Assembly (NCBI GenBank): GCA_910586575.1
Contig: CAJUJQ010000026.1
Span: 1 to 28,588, forward strand
Source of the DNA: an uncultured Clostridia bacterium
GTDB taxonomy: Bacteria > Bacillota > Clostridia > Oscillospirales > Butyricicoccaceae
Direction: 5' to 3'
DNA length: 28,588 bases
Both the position numbers and the translations under genes were made by a program. How positions within the stretch are numbered: the first letter of the stretch is position 1; the number at the start of each line of letters is the position of its first letter. Below, in pieces: positions 1 to 8,050 of this stretch. The notes under the pieces are model-generated. The model searched no databases. It was not told the DNA's origin and saw only the letters and a list, made by a program, of their open reading frames with translations.

Positions 1-126
1 GGATGGCGGGCAGGGTGGGTGAATACGGCAAATCTTTTCATTCGCGAGTATAAATCCAGAACACATCCCCATCCAAAGCCGGGGCTTCCCAGCTGAACCG
101 TCTGCGCGTCCCAGATAAAATGCCGC

Positions 127-164
127 AAAAAACGGCAGGCCGGACGGCGGAAAATCCGCCTGCC
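127..164 (-). terminator. Rho-independent terminator of the symporter gene
   Basis: Read on the minus strand, a GGCAGGC/GCCTGCC stem (134-140 with 158-164) is followed by six U residues (A-run 127-132 on the plus strand), about 35 bp past the symporter stop. The rest of 1-198 shows nothing else I can support. Confidence 0.7.
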
Positions 165-198
165 AGCCTGCCTGTAAAGAGAAGAAAGAGGGATGGCT

Positions 199-1863
199 TC
201 AATTAGCAGCAATGCCAATCGGGGAGAATACGATATAAATCGCGACCGCAACCACCAGGCCGATGATGGAGACCACATGGCGGTATTTCCACGGGGTCAG
301 GTCAACCGCGCCGACATCCTTCAGCACGTATTCCTCTGCCGGGCGGAACTTGTTGAGCGCCCACATGATAACCAGCTCAACCGGGAACAGCACCGCCATT
401 GCATAAAGGTAATGGATGGGGTTCGAGGAGCCAGGATAGCAGGGCTTGAGCAGCAGGAACGCGCCGTAGCAGACGACATGCACAGCTGTGATAATCTTGG
501 GGGTGTATGCGGGCAGGCGCTTGAACATGAACACGCCGAGGATGGTGCACAGCACGGGCAGGGAAACGAACTGGCTCATGGAGTTGAGGAAGGTCGTAAT
601 ACCAGAAGCGTTCATAACGAACGGCGCGATGATAATCGAGATACAGCCCGCGATGGTACCGTAAACCTTACCGATTTTGACGCACTTGACATCGGAAGCC
701 GAGGGGTCAATCGCCGAGCGGTACAGGTCAAGGGTAAACATGGTGGAAGCGGAGTTCAGCACCGAGTTGAACGAGGACAGGATGGCGCCGAACATGACCG
801 CCGCGAAGAAGCCCATAACCGGTTTCGGGATGATTTCCGCAATCAGCGCCGGGTAAGCGAAGTCAATCGCCTGGTCACCGGCTGCGGCAAGCGCGTTCTG
901 GATGGAGGGCAGATAGAAAGCGATGATGCCGGGGATAACGAGGTAGAGCGGCCCAAGGCACTTGAGGAAGCCGCAGAAGATGGCGCCCTTCTGGCCTTCC
1001 TTCAGGGATTTCGCCGCGAGGGAGCGCTGTACGAAGGACTGGTTGGTGCACCACCAGTACAAGTTGTTGAAGAACATACCGGTGATAATCAGCGGCCACG
1101 GAACCTCCGGTTCGGGCGCGTTCCACGCGTTGACCGCGTTCATTTTAGCCGGGTCAGCCTCTACAATGTATCGGATGCCGTCAATGATGCCGCTGCCGCC
1201 GGTCTGCTTGGCGAGCACGGCAAAACCAATAAAGGGAACCATCAAGCCGCCGATAATCAGGCCGATACCGTTGATGGTATCCGAGACCGCGACCGCTTTC
1301 AGACCGCCAAAGATGGCGTAGCAGCCGCCGATGATGCCGATAATGACACACAGCACCGCAACCGCCTGGAACTTGCTGACGCCCATCATGTCAGAAATCC
1401 CGAAAATCTGCTCAAACACCACCGCGCCTGAATAAAGGATAACCGGCAGGTTGAGGATGGAATACATAATGACGATAACCGCCGAGAACATGGTCTTGGT
1501 GCTCTTGCCATAGCGTACCTCCATCAGGGACGGGATGGTCATAGCGCCCATCTTCAGGTAACGCGGCAGGAAGTAATAGGCGAGTACCAGCAGGGTAAAC
1601 ATTGAGCCGACCTCCCACGCGATCGGGCCCATATTCGATTTCCAGCTCTGGCCGTTCAGTCCGACCAGCTGCTCGGCTGACAGGTTGGTCAGCAGCAGCG
1701 AGCCTGCAATGACGATACCGGGCAGGCCACGCCCCGCGAGGAAGTAGCCTTCGGCGGACTCCAGATCCTCGCCGCGGGTTTTCCAGCTGGAAATAACCGC
1801 GACCATTGCGGTGAAGAATACGAACGAAATAAGAATCCAGGTAGTAGAACTAAAGAATGCCAT
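199..1863 (-). CDS. Sodium:solute symporter, SLC5/SSS family (SGLT-like)
   Basis: Predicted 554-residue inner-membrane carrier that couples uptake of a small solute, probably a sugar, to sodium entry. The start chosen is the ATG at 1863, preceded by an AAAGGGG ribosome-binding site; the frame stays open further upstream, but that part is polar and not membrane-like. The protein begins with a hydrophobic segment and has about a dozen or more membrane spans. It carries the family motif around YWWCTNQSFVQRSLAAKS, followed by EGQKGAIF, a region typical of SGLT-type SSS members. It is divergent from a LacI-type regulator (2561), which suggests control by that regulator in response to a sugar-like ligand. 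The substrate cannot be read from sequence; sugar is inferred from the subfamily and the neighbour. Confidence 0.88.
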   Translation of the reverse strand: MAFFSSTTWILISFVFFTAMVAVISSWKTRGEDLESAEGYFLAGRGLPGIVIAGSLLLTNLSAEQLVGLNGQSWKSNMGPIAWEVGSMFTLLVLAYYFLPRYLKMGAMTIPSLMEVRYGKSTKTMFSAVIVIMYSILNLPVILYSGAVVFEQIFGISDMMGVSKFQAVAVLCVIIGIIGGCYAIFGGLKAVAVSDTINGIGLIIGGLMVPFIGFAVLAKQTGGSGIIDGIRYIVEADPAKMNAVNAWNAPEPEVPWPLIITGMFFNNLYWWCTNQSFVQRSLAAKSLKEGQKGAIFCGFLKCLGPLYLVIPGIIAFYLPSIQNALAAAGDQAIDFAYPALIAEIIPKPVMGFFAAVMFGAILSSFNSVLNSASTMFTLDLYRSAIDPSASDVKCVKIGKVYGTIAGCISIIIAPFVMNASGITTFLNSMSQFVSLPVLCTILGVFMFKRLPAYTPKIITAVHVVCYGAFLLLKPCYPGSSNPIHYLYAMAVLFPVELVIMWALNKFRPAEEYVLKDVGAVDLTPWKYRHVVSIIGLVVAVAIYIVFSPIGIAAN

Positions 1864-2049
1864 ACATAAAACCCCTTTTCCGATTTTTGTTTTATGATCT
1901 CGATTGCAGTGGGAAAGGTGAGCGCAGGCGTGCACGCGAACGCATTTGAGGAAAAAATGTTTCCCCACGCGCCTCCACCCCGGAATCCCCATTCCGGAAC
2001 GGCGGGCGGCTGTTTCGCCCTGTGGGGAACTTTTCTTCCTGATGTTCAT

Positions 2050-2078
2050 AGTATAGCACCATAAAACCACCTTTGCAA
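2050..2078 (-). promoter_or_regulatory. Sigma-A type promoter for the symporter
   Basis: On the minus strand TTGCAA (2073-2078), a 17-bp spacer and TATACT (2050-2055). It implies a 5' leader of about 180 nt before the ATG at 1863. Confidence 0.6.
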
Positions 2079-2210
2079 GCAATTTCCGCTAAAAAAACGT
2101 GCATTTTGCGTTTTTGTAGGCATGAACAAATTGGGCTACCCTGCTTTGTGGAATTGGCAAAGGGAAAATTTAGAATTTGCGTGCATCCGCGTTCAATTGT
2201 TGTAAAAATC

Positions 2211-2232
2211 AAACAGTTTTACGGTACTGTTT
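2211..2232. promoter_or_regulatory. Palindrome AAACAGT-N8-ACTGTTT in the divergent intergenic region
   Basis: A perfect 7-bp inverted repeat with an 8-bp centre lies between the divergent symporter and LacI-type regulator genes, 133 bp upstream of the symporter -35. It is a candidate operator. The remaining intergenic DNA (1864-2560) is AT-richer than the genes and holds the two promoters, and also an AAAGCGTTT motif near 2297 that resembles LacI-family half-sites. No gene is seen there. Confidence 0.3.
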
Positions 2233-2456
2233 TTGTGCATCCCGAAATATGCATTTTTCACGAAAAATACCGTTTTCTATACTTCTCTCCCTTTGTAAAG
2301 CGTTTGTGTGCAGAAAACACAGACAATTCTGCAACACGATTGTAGCTTTATGGTTGCCTTTTGGCGACATGCTGATGTGTACACCGGGCACTGTCACTGC
2401 CCGCTCCCAGCCAGCATGTCCTACGCTTTTTTGCGTGCAATCGGGCGTATCCCCCC

Positions 2457-2485
2457 TTTTCAAACTGCGTGCACTGTGCTATACT
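2457..2485 (+). promoter_or_regulatory. Possible promoter of the LacI-type regulator
   Basis: TATACT at 2480-2485 is a good -10. The -35 at 17-bp spacing (TTTTCA, 2457-2462) is weak. Confidence 0.35.
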
Positions 2486-2560
2486 GAAAGAAGGAGCAAA
2501 GGGTATCCCGGCGGGCAGCGGCCCCCGGACACCCCCCACGTACCGCAGGAGGGTCAAAGT

Positions 2561-3655
2561 ATGGCAGTCACCTCTCAGCAAATCGCCGAGCTGGCGGGCG
2601 TATCCCGCGGCACGGTAGACCGCGCGCTGCACAACCGGGGCCGCGTCAACCCCGATGTCGCCGCGCGCATCCACAAAATTGCCGCCGAGCTGGGCTACAA
2701 GCCGAACATGATCGGCCAGGCGCTCGTGCGCACCAAGCGTGATTTCCTGCTCGGCGCAATTTTGCAGTCGGCAGACACCCCCACCATGCAGATTGTCGCG
2801 TCAGGCGCCCGGCAGGCGGCGGCAGAGCTGCGCGGCTCGGGCGTGGACCTGCAATTATGCGAAATCAACGGGCTGGACATCGCAAAAGTGATGGAAGAAA
2901 TCGACCGCCTGGTAGAAAAAGGCGTGCGCGGCATTGCCATCGCGCCGAGCAACGCGCCCGAGCTGACCGAGCGCATCAACGAGCTGGCGGAAAAGGGCAT
3001 CCCGGTCATCACCATGAACTCTGACCTGCCCGCGAGCCGCCGCCTGTGCTTTATCGGCATGGACAATTACCGCGCCGGGCAAACCGCCGCTTACCTGATG
3101 CACGAGCTTCTTTTGGCGGGCGGCGGCGGGCGCGTGTTCCCGCTGGCGGGACACCTCAATAATACGGCGCACAACAGCCGCCTGAACGGCTTCTTTGACG
3201 CGCTGCGCGCGGCGGGTGCGGACGATATCGAGCTTTTGCCCTTCCAGCCGTGCTTCGACCGGGATGATTACGCATATGAGATTACCCAGCACGTCCTCAA
3301 GGAATCGCCGGGGCTTGCGGGGATTTACGTGGCTTCCAACGGCCAGCAGGGCGTGTGCGCCGCGATTGCCGAGCTGGGGCTATCCGGGCGCGTGCGCGTG
3401 ATTGCCTACGACCTGAACGCGCCCAATATGCAGCTTTTACAGGAAGGGAGCCTGAGCTTTGCCATCGACCAGGTGCCGTTTGAGCAGGGCTACCGCCCGC
3501 CGCTGCTGCTGTATGATTATCTGTTATATGAGAAGAAGCCGGAAAAGCAGCTGCTGTACACGGATATTTTAATCCGTACGAAATACAACAGCGACCTTCC
3601 GGAGGCGTTCCTGTCGGGACCGAAGCCCGAAGCGCCGCGCCGGAAGGACGGCTAA
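2561..3655 (+). CDS. LacI family transcriptional regulator with periplasmic-binding-protein fold
   Basis: A 364-residue DNA-binding regulator. Residues 4-50 form a LacI-type helix-turn-helix (IAELAGVSRGTVDRALHNRG) with the hinge-like AAELGYKPN that follows. The rest matches the sugar-binding periplasmic-binding-protein-type effector domain of RbsR-like members, including the late segment SFAIDQVPFEQGY. The ATG at 2561 has AGGAGGG eight bases upstream and starts directly at the HTH; in-frame codons further up encode unrelated sequence. It is divergent from the SLC5 symporter, so local control of that transporter by a sugar or polyol ligand is the simplest inference. The ligand is unknown. The short C-terminal tail (PKPEAPRRKDG) is outside the domain. 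Confidence 0.88.
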   Translation: MAVTSQQIAELAGVSRGTVDRALHNRGRVNPDVAARIHKIAAELGYKPNMIGQALVRTKRDFLLGAILQSADTPTMQIVASGARQAAAELRGSGVDLQLCEINGLDIAKVMEEIDRLVEKGVRGIAIAPSNAPELTERINELAEKGIPVITMNSDLPASRRLCFIGMDNYRAGQTAAYLMHELLLAGGGGRVFPLAGHLNNTAHNSRLNGFFDALRAAGADDIELLPFQPCFDRDDYAYEITQHVLKESPGLAGIYVASNGQQGVCAAIAELGLSGRVRVIAYDLNAPNMQLLQEGSLSFAIDQVPFEQGYRPPLLLYDYLLYEKKPEKQLLYTDILIRTKYNSDLPEAFLSGPKPEAPRRKDG

Positions 3656-3660
3656 ACCAA

Positions 3661-3817
3661 GGAACTGTGCATCGACAAATTATGGCAAGCGCGCCGCAGA
3701 TTCTTTCGCCAGGCAAGGCGCGTTTCCGCAGGCAGGCCGACGCCTGTCCAGCGAACTGCGCGCAGTAGGGCGGAAGAAAATGCAAGCGATTGCCGCAAGT
3801 TATTTTTGAGCAGTTCC
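3661..3817. repeat. MITE-like imperfect palindromic element (157 bp)
   Basis: The segment starts with GGAACTG and ends with its exact complement CAGTTCC. The outer 50 bp of the two arms can be aligned with each other with gaps (shared blocks GGAACTG, GGCAA, TTCTT, CGCC), and the centre holds a second inverted repeat (CAGGC/GCCTG). CAA flanks both ends, which could be a 3-bp target duplication or chance. It fills the gap between the LacI-type gene and the yitT-like gene and ends 3 bp before the AGGAGG of the latter. No protein can be supported in it. Only one copy was seen in the window. Confidence 0.5.
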
Positions 3818-3827
3818 CAAGGAGGTT

Positions 3828-4439
3828 ATGAAAATCCGAAACCAAAAGAACCCGCCCGGGCGGCGTGTGCTGCTGCTGATTTGCGGCGCGGCCATCCTGG
3901 CGTTTGGCCTGCACAACGTCCACAGCCAAAGCCATATTACCGAGGGCGGCGTGCTGGGCATGACGCTGCTGCTCCAGCATTGGCTGGGGCTGTCTCCGAG
4001 CATCAGCGCGCCGGTGCTTGATATCACCTGTTACCTGTTGGGGCTGCGCTTTCTGGGGGCAGGCTTCTTGAAATGGGCGCTGGCGGGCAGCGCGGCATTC
4101 TCGGTATTTTACCGGGTGTATGAGACGTCCGGCTATCTGCTGCCCGGCCTGGGCGGCAGCCCGCTGCTGGCGGCGGTGCTGGGCGGGCTGTTTGTTGGTA
4201 TCGGCGTTGGATTGATTGTGCGGGCGGGCGGCGCGTCCGGCGGCGACGACGCGCTTGCGCTGGTCATTGCCAAGGCGGCAAAGTGCCCGCTTTCGCGCGC
4301 GTACCTGGCAACCGACCTGACGGTGCTGACGTTGTCGGCAAGCTATATCCCGCTGCACAAGATTGCCTGCTCGCTGGTCACGGTCACCATTTCATCCTTC
4401 TGCATCGAACGCATATCCCAAAAGGCGGAAACGCTGTAA
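3828..4439 (+). CDS. YitT/YczE-like integral membrane protein
   Basis: A 203-residue membrane protein with about five hydrophobic segments after a basic N-terminus (MKIRNQKNPPGRR). The features ITEGGVLGMTLLLQHWLGLSPS near residues 37-58 and RAGGASGGDDALALVIA near residue 130 are characteristic of the YitT family (5-TM, DUF161), whose function is unknown. It lacks the soluble C-terminal DUF2179 domain found in longer YitT proteins and ends shortly after the last helix. The ATG at 3828 has a perfect AGGAGG five bases upstream. The next gene starts 49 bp downstream in the same direction and is probably cotranscribed. Confidence 0.78.
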   Translation: MKIRNQKNPPGRRVLLLICGAAILAFGLHNVHSQSHITEGGVLGMTLLLQHWLGLSPSISAPVLDITCYLLGLRFLGAGFLKWALAGSAAFSVFYRVYETSGYLLPGLGGSPLLAAVLGGLFVGIGVGLIVRAGGASGGDDALALVIAKAAKCPLSRAYLATDLTVLTLSASYIPLHKIACSLVTVTISSFCIERISQKAETL

Positions 4440-4488
4440 AACGCAAACGGGCCATCCCTATCTCACAATCTACAAGGAGGCAGCCGCC

Positions 4489-4710
4489 ATGTTTGGAAGG
4501 CGAAAAAAAGAACCGCTCATCCCCTACGACAAACGCGGGAAAATCCCGGTCATCCGCGCCAGCATCTGCACAGGGGAGCAGGTCGCGGGCTTCAAGGACC
4601 CGGAAACCGGCAAATTTGACGAGCTGATGCTCATCCGCAGCCCTGCCGACCTGCAAACCTATCTGCGGGAATACGATGTCACCGAATCAGAAATCAAGCG
4701 GGAGTGGTAA
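4489..4710 (+). CDS. Small conserved protein of unknown function (73 aa)
   Basis: A 73-residue cytoplasmic protein with a basic N-terminus (MFGRRKKEP) and a compact body with PVIRASICTGEQVAGF, then FDELMLIRSP and an acidic/basic tail. I recognise the pattern as a small protein family common in Firmicutes, but no reliable function is known to me. AAGGAGG lies 8 bases before the ATG. It follows the YitT-like gene by 49 bp and ends in a strong terminator, so the two likely form a transcription unit. Confidence 0.75.
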   Translation: MFGRRKKEPLIPYDKRGKIPVIRASICTGEQVAGFKDPETGKFDELMLIRSPADLQTYLREYDVTESEIKREW

Positions 4711-4754
4711 AAGCAGCAGCCCCGAGCCGAACGGCTCCGGGGCTGCTGCTTTTC
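4709..4754. terminator. Bidirectional terminator between convergent genes
   Basis: A long hairpin AAAAGCAGCAGCCCC...GGGGCTGCTGCTTTT with an inner GAGCCG/CGGCTC extension. U-runs are available on both strands, so it can end the small plus-strand gene (stop 4710) and the minus-strand AraC gene (stop 4790). Confidence 0.85.
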
Positions 4755-4789
4755 AGCGGATAAATGCTTCATCCATATTGCATGCGTCG

Positions 4790-5641
4790 TTATTCCTGTT
4801 TTTCCACAGGAATCCAAACCTCAAATTTCGGGTTTGACATATCAGGTTCCAGATATGCCTCCACGTCCGGCCCGTCCGCGTACGCATAACCAGAGGCCGG
4901 CAGCCATTCGCGGACAATCCGCTGCATCAGCTCTTGGATACTCTGCGGGCAAGGCCCCTGCCCTGGGAACACCGCCCAGGTAAACGCCGGGATTTCCCAT
5001 GCTTCCATGCCCTGCGGCGGCTCCTGCGTACTGGCAACCGCAATGCTGTAGCGCCAATCCTCTCCGTCCCCGCTGCTGCAAATGCCAAGCATCCCTTTTG
5101 GGTTGCTGTCCATCAGCGCAGCCAGGGCGGGCAATGTCCCGTCCATTGTGGCGCGCCCCCAAAACTGAGGAACCCGCTCGAAATTCTGCTCCATCTCAGC
5201 GGACAGCTCTTCACTGACACCGACCACCCGGAACGCGTCCCGTTTTTCAATCCGATATTCCATTTCCGTCACTCCCTGCACCGTAATTTTGAAGCTGAGC
5301 GGCGGATAGGCCTTCACCGGGGCGGTACCGTGCTGCACTGCGGAGGGCGTCACCCCGTGTACCCGCTGGAACGCGCGGTTGAACGCGGTCGGCGACGCAT
5401 AGCCGTATTTTAACGCGGTGTCCACCACCTTTTCCCCGTTCATCAAATCGACTGCCGCCAGCGACATCCGGCGGCGGCGCAGGTACTCGGACAGCGGGAT
5501 ACCCGCCAGATAGGCGAAAATCCGCTGATAATGGTACACCGAGCAGCACGCCGTTTGCGCAGCCTTGCCGTAGTCGATATCCTCGGTAAGATGTTCCTCC
5601 AAATAGTTGACAGAGGCGTTTAACCGGTCGATCCAATCCAT
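4790..5641 (-). CDS. AraC family regulator with GyrI-like effector-binding domain
   Basis: A 283-residue regulator. Residues 8-105 form a two-helix-turn-helix AraC/XylS DNA-binding domain (YHYQRIFAYLAGIPLSEYLR in the first HTH region; the second contains YGYASPTAFNRAFQRVHGVT). From about residue 125 to the end (MEYRIEKRDAFRVVGVSEEL ... FEVWIPVEKQE) it matches the GyrI-like/Rob effector domain that binds small, often lipophilic ligands. The order (HTH first, ligand domain last) is that of Rob/BmrR-like stress regulators. AAGGAG precedes the ATG. No obvious target gene is adjacent, and autoregulation is possible given the inverted repeat in its promoter. Confidence 0.88.
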   Translation of the reverse strand: MDWIDRLNASVNYLEEHLTEDIDYGKAAQTACCSVYHYQRIFAYLAGIPLSEYLRRRRMSLAAVDLMNGEKVVDTALKYGYASPTAFNRAFQRVHGVTPSAVQHGTAPVKAYPPLSFKITVQGVTEMEYRIEKRDAFRVVGVSEELSAEMEQNFERVPQFWGRATMDGTLPALAALMDSNPKGMLGICSSGDGEDWRYSIAVASTQEPPQGMEAWEIPAFTWAVFPGQGPCPQSIQELMQRIVREWLPASGYAYADGPDVEAYLEPDMSNPKFEVWIPVEKQE

Positions 5642-5664
5642 GTCAATCAGCTCCTTACAGGCCT

Positions 5665-5694
5665 ATTATAGTGGAAACAGCAGCGGCTTGTCCT
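5665..5694 (-). promoter_or_regulatory. Promoter of the AraC/GyrI-like gene
   Basis: On the minus strand TATAAT (5665-5670) with AGGACA (5689-5694) at 18 bp. The -35 is imperfect, as is usual for activator-dependent promoters. Confidence 0.4.
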
Positions 5695-5720
5695 CTCTTT
5701 CCATGCACCGGAAAGAGAGG
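5692..5720. promoter_or_regulatory. Inverted repeat overlapping the -35 of the AraC gene
   Basis: Perfect 11-bp arms CCTCTCTTTCC/GGAAAGAGAGG around a 7-nt loop. No U-run follows on either strand, so it is more likely an operator than a terminator, though it might also stabilise the 3' end of the nadE mRNA, which stops at 5741. Confidence 0.4.
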
Positions 5721-5740
5721 ATCTTCAGAGGGGGACCGCG

Positions 5741-7648
5741 TTAAAGCGCCTCGGCTTCCTTAAGCCAAAGTGCGGAGGAAGCATCCGACGGCATCCGCCA
5801 ATCCCCGCGCGGGGACAGCGACACCGTACCGACCTTCGGGCCGTCCGGGATGCAGGATCGTTTGAACTGCTGCGAGAAGAACCGCCGCAGGAAGGTCACC
5901 AGCCATTTTTTAATGGTAACATCGTTATAGACATCGCCCCAGGCGTGCTTTGCCAGCCGGAAGATTTTTTCCGGGCGGAAGCCGAAGCGCAGCATATAGT
6001 AAAGGAAGAAGTCGTGCAGCTCATAGGGGCCGACAAGCTCCTCGGTCTTCTGGGAGATTTTGCCGTCCTTGGGCGGCAGCAGCTCCGGGGATACCGGGGT
6101 ATCCAGAATGTCCCTGAGGATGGCGGCAAGCGATTCGCCGGAGCGGCTTGCCTCATAAGCGGTCAGGTAACGCACCAGCGTTTTCGGGATGGACGCGTTG
6201 ACGCCGTACATGCTCATATGGTCGCCGTTGTAAGTCGCCCAGCCCAGCGCCAGCTCGGACAGGTCGCCCGTGCCGACCACCATACCCCCGCTCTGGTTTG
6301 CAAGGTCCATCAGCACCAGCGTGCGCATACGCGCCTGCGCGTTTTCAAACGTCACGTCCTGCCTGCCCATCTGCTGTCCGATGTCCTGGAAATGCTGCCG
6401 CACCGCGTCGCCGATTTCAATGGTGCGGATGGTCGCGCCGTATTCCTCCGCCAGCCGGAGGGCGTTGGACTTGGTGCGGGCTGTCGTGCCAAAGCACGGC
6501 ATCGTGACCGCATGAATGCCCTTGCGCTTCAGCCCCAGCCGGTCAAAGGCGTGCACCGTGACAATCAGCGCAAGGGTGGAATCCAGCCCGCCGGACAGGC
6601 CGATCACCGCCGTTTTTGTATGGGTATGGCGCAGCCGGGACGCCAGCCCGGTGGCCTGCAAATTCAGGATTTCCTCACAGCGCTCGGCGAGCAGCTCCTC
6701 GCCCTCGGGCACGAACGGCGTTCGCGGGATACGGCGGGTAAGCGCAGTGTCGCGCAGCGTCAGGTCAAAGGGGATGCTTGCGATTTCTTCGCAGACCTTG
6801 CCGAAGGTATTGCAGCGGCGGCGATCATGGGCGAGGCGTTCCAGGTCGAATTCTGAAGAAATCATGCCGCTTTCAAAGCGCTTAGACTCGGCCAGCAGCG
6901 CGCCGTTTTCCGCAATCAGGTTGTGCCCGGCGAACACCAGATCCTGGGTCGATTCGCCAAAGCCCGCGTCCGCGTAGACATAGCCGCAAATCAACCGCCC
7001 GGACTGCCCCCGGACCAGCTCACGCCGGTAAGCGGCCTTGCCGGCCAGCTCATTGGAAGCAGAAAGGTTGGCAATCACGGTCGCGCCCGCTTCCGCCAGC
7101 CGCGCGGAGGCGGTGCCTGCCGTCCACAAATCCTCGCAGATTTCCACGCCCAGCACAAAATTATGCAGCTCGCGACAGGTGAACAGCAAATCTGCGCCAA
7201 AGAACACCTCCCGGCCGAGTACCTCCAGGATGCGCACCGCCTGGCCGCTGCCCGAGGTAAAATGGCGCGCTTCGTAGAATTCAGCATAATTAGGCAGGTG
7301 CTGCTTGGGCACGATGCCCAGGATTTCACCGCCGCACAGCACCGCCGCGCAGTTATAGAGCGACGCGCCGTCGCGCAGCGGCAGGCCGACCACCACAACC
7401 ATATCCAGCCCCTCGGTTCCTTCCCGGACGGTTTCCAGCGCCGCGAGCGCACCGTCGAGCAGCGTCTGCTGCAAGAACAGATCCCCGCAGGTATAGCCGG
7501 TCAGGCACAGCTCGGGGAACACGCACAGGGCGCTGCCCTCCTTGGCGGCGCGGCGCGCCTGGGTGACGATTTCCGCCGCGTTGTATTCGGTATCTGCCAC
7601 GCGCAGCGATGGGGTCGCCGCCGTGACTTTCATCCATCCATGTTTCAT
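5741..7648 (-). CDS. nadE: NAD+ synthase, glutamine-hydrolysing
   Basis: A 635-residue two-domain enzyme that makes NAD+ from deamido-NAD+, ATP and glutamine, the last step of NAD biosynthesis in the cytoplasm. The N-terminal carbon-nitrogen hydrolase (nitrilase-type amidotransferase) domain shows the E-K-C triad: Glu46 in FPELCLTGYT, Lys115 in VPKQHLPNY and Cys171 in GVEICEDLW. The C-terminal synthetase domain has the ATP-PPi-loop SGGLDS at 352-357 and the conserved GTGDLSELALGW and YGVNASIPKTLVRYL regions. The length fits the bacterial glutamine-dependent form. GGAGG lies 8 bases before the ATG. It is transcribed alone from its own promoter. Confidence 0.96.
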   Translation of the reverse strand: MKHGWMKVTAATPSLRVADTEYNAAEIVTQARRAAKEGSALCVFPELCLTGYTCGDLFLQQTLLDGALAALETVREGTEGLDMVVVVGLPLRDGASLYNCAAVLCGGEILGIVPKQHLPNYAEFYEARHFTSGSGQAVRILEVLGREVFFGADLLFTCRELHNFVLGVEICEDLWTAGTASARLAEAGATVIANLSASNELAGKAAYRRELVRGQSGRLICGYVYADAGFGESTQDLVFAGHNLIAENGALLAESKRFESGMISSEFDLERLAHDRRRCNTFGKVCEEIASIPFDLTLRDTALTRRIPRTPFVPEGEELLAERCEEILNLQATGLASRLRHTHTKTAVIGLSGGLDSTLALIVTVHAFDRLGLKRKGIHAVTMPCFGTTARTKSNALRLAEEYGATIRTIEIGDAVRQHFQDIGQQMGRQDVTFENAQARMRTLVLMDLANQSGGMVVGTGDLSELALGWATYNGDHMSMYGVNASIPKTLVRYLTAYEASRSGESLAAILRDILDTPVSPELLPPKDGKISQKTEELVGPYELHDFFLYYMLRFGFRPEKIFRLAKHAWGDVYNDVTIKKWLVTFLRRFFSQQFKRSCIPDGPKVGTVSLSPRGDWRMPSDASSALWLKEAEAL

Positions 7649-7682
7649 TTCGATTCCTCCGTGTGGGCATTACTTATGTTCT

Positions 7683-7711
7683 AGTATAGACGTTTTCTGT
7701 AGAATTATCAA
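7683..7711 (-). promoter_or_regulatory. Promoter of nadE
   Basis: On the minus strand TTGATA (7706-7711), 17-bp spacer, TATACT (7683-7688), about 35 bp before the ATG. Confidence 0.65.
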
Positions 7712-7747
7712 GTAAAAAAGCAGGCGTTTTCACATCCATTTTTTCAT

Positions 7748-7776
7748 AAAAAAAGCCACCCCCGAAGGAATGGCTG
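7748..7776 (-). terminator. Terminator of the tRNA-Gly transcript
   Basis: On the minus strand AGCCATTCC-TTCG-GGGGTGGCT (with G-U pairs) followed by seven U residues, directly after the tRNA. Confidence 0.8.
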
Positions 7777-7780
7777 TCTA

Positions 7781-7856
7781 TGGAGCGGATGACGAGGCTC
7801 GAACTCGCTACCTCCACCTTGGCAAGGTGGCGCTCTACCAGATGAGCTACATCCGC
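7781..7856 (-). tRNA. tRNA-Gly (anticodon GCC)
   Basis: The minus strand folds as a complete cloverleaf: acceptor GCGGATG/CATCCGC, D-arm GCTC/GAGC, anticodon stem CCACC/GGTGG with loop TTGCCAA (anticodon GCC), T-arm with TTCGAGC, discriminator T and an encoded CCA (7781-7783). Confidence 0.97.
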
Positions 7857-8014
7857 ATATCCGCGCTGCCCTTAGCGCGATTCTTATTATAGCAAAGGGC
7901 AGGAGGGATGTCAAGGGGAAATTTGAAATTTCCTCAAATTTTTCCGGAGCTGCGGAAGTGGCTTCGCCAGCCGGAAAAATGAAGATATTTTACAAGCCAG
8001 GGGAGATGTGTATC

Positions 8015-8023
8015 TGATATAAT
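8015..8023 (+). promoter_or_regulatory. Extended -10 upstream of the cupin AraC gene
   Basis: TGATATAAT (TG-N-TATAAT) 28 bp before the start. No -35 at the normal spacing, consistent with an activated promoter. Confidence 0.4.
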
Positions 8024-8050
8024 AGGCACGGCAAGGAAGGGGGACGCCAT

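Noticed and set aside
193..1431. A long plus-strand frame opposite the symporter
   Set aside because: Composition (Arg/Asp/His-rich, no motifs) is typical of an antisense shadow; the minus strand codes for a clear SSS transporter.
2290..2306. Catabolite-responsive element (cre) near the LacI-type gene
   Set aside because: TGTAAAGCGTTT lacks the central CG in the right register of the cre consensus; left as a weak note only.
3297..4358. A 353-codon minus-strand frame across the LacI end, palindrome and YitT-like gene
   Set aside because: Crosses two good genes antisense and the repeat, with low-complexity Gln/Arg-rich sequence and no ribosome-binding site.
7781..7856. tRNA-Gly as an integration site for a mobile element
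   Set aside because: No second copy of its 3' end and no tyrosine integrase was seen in the window.
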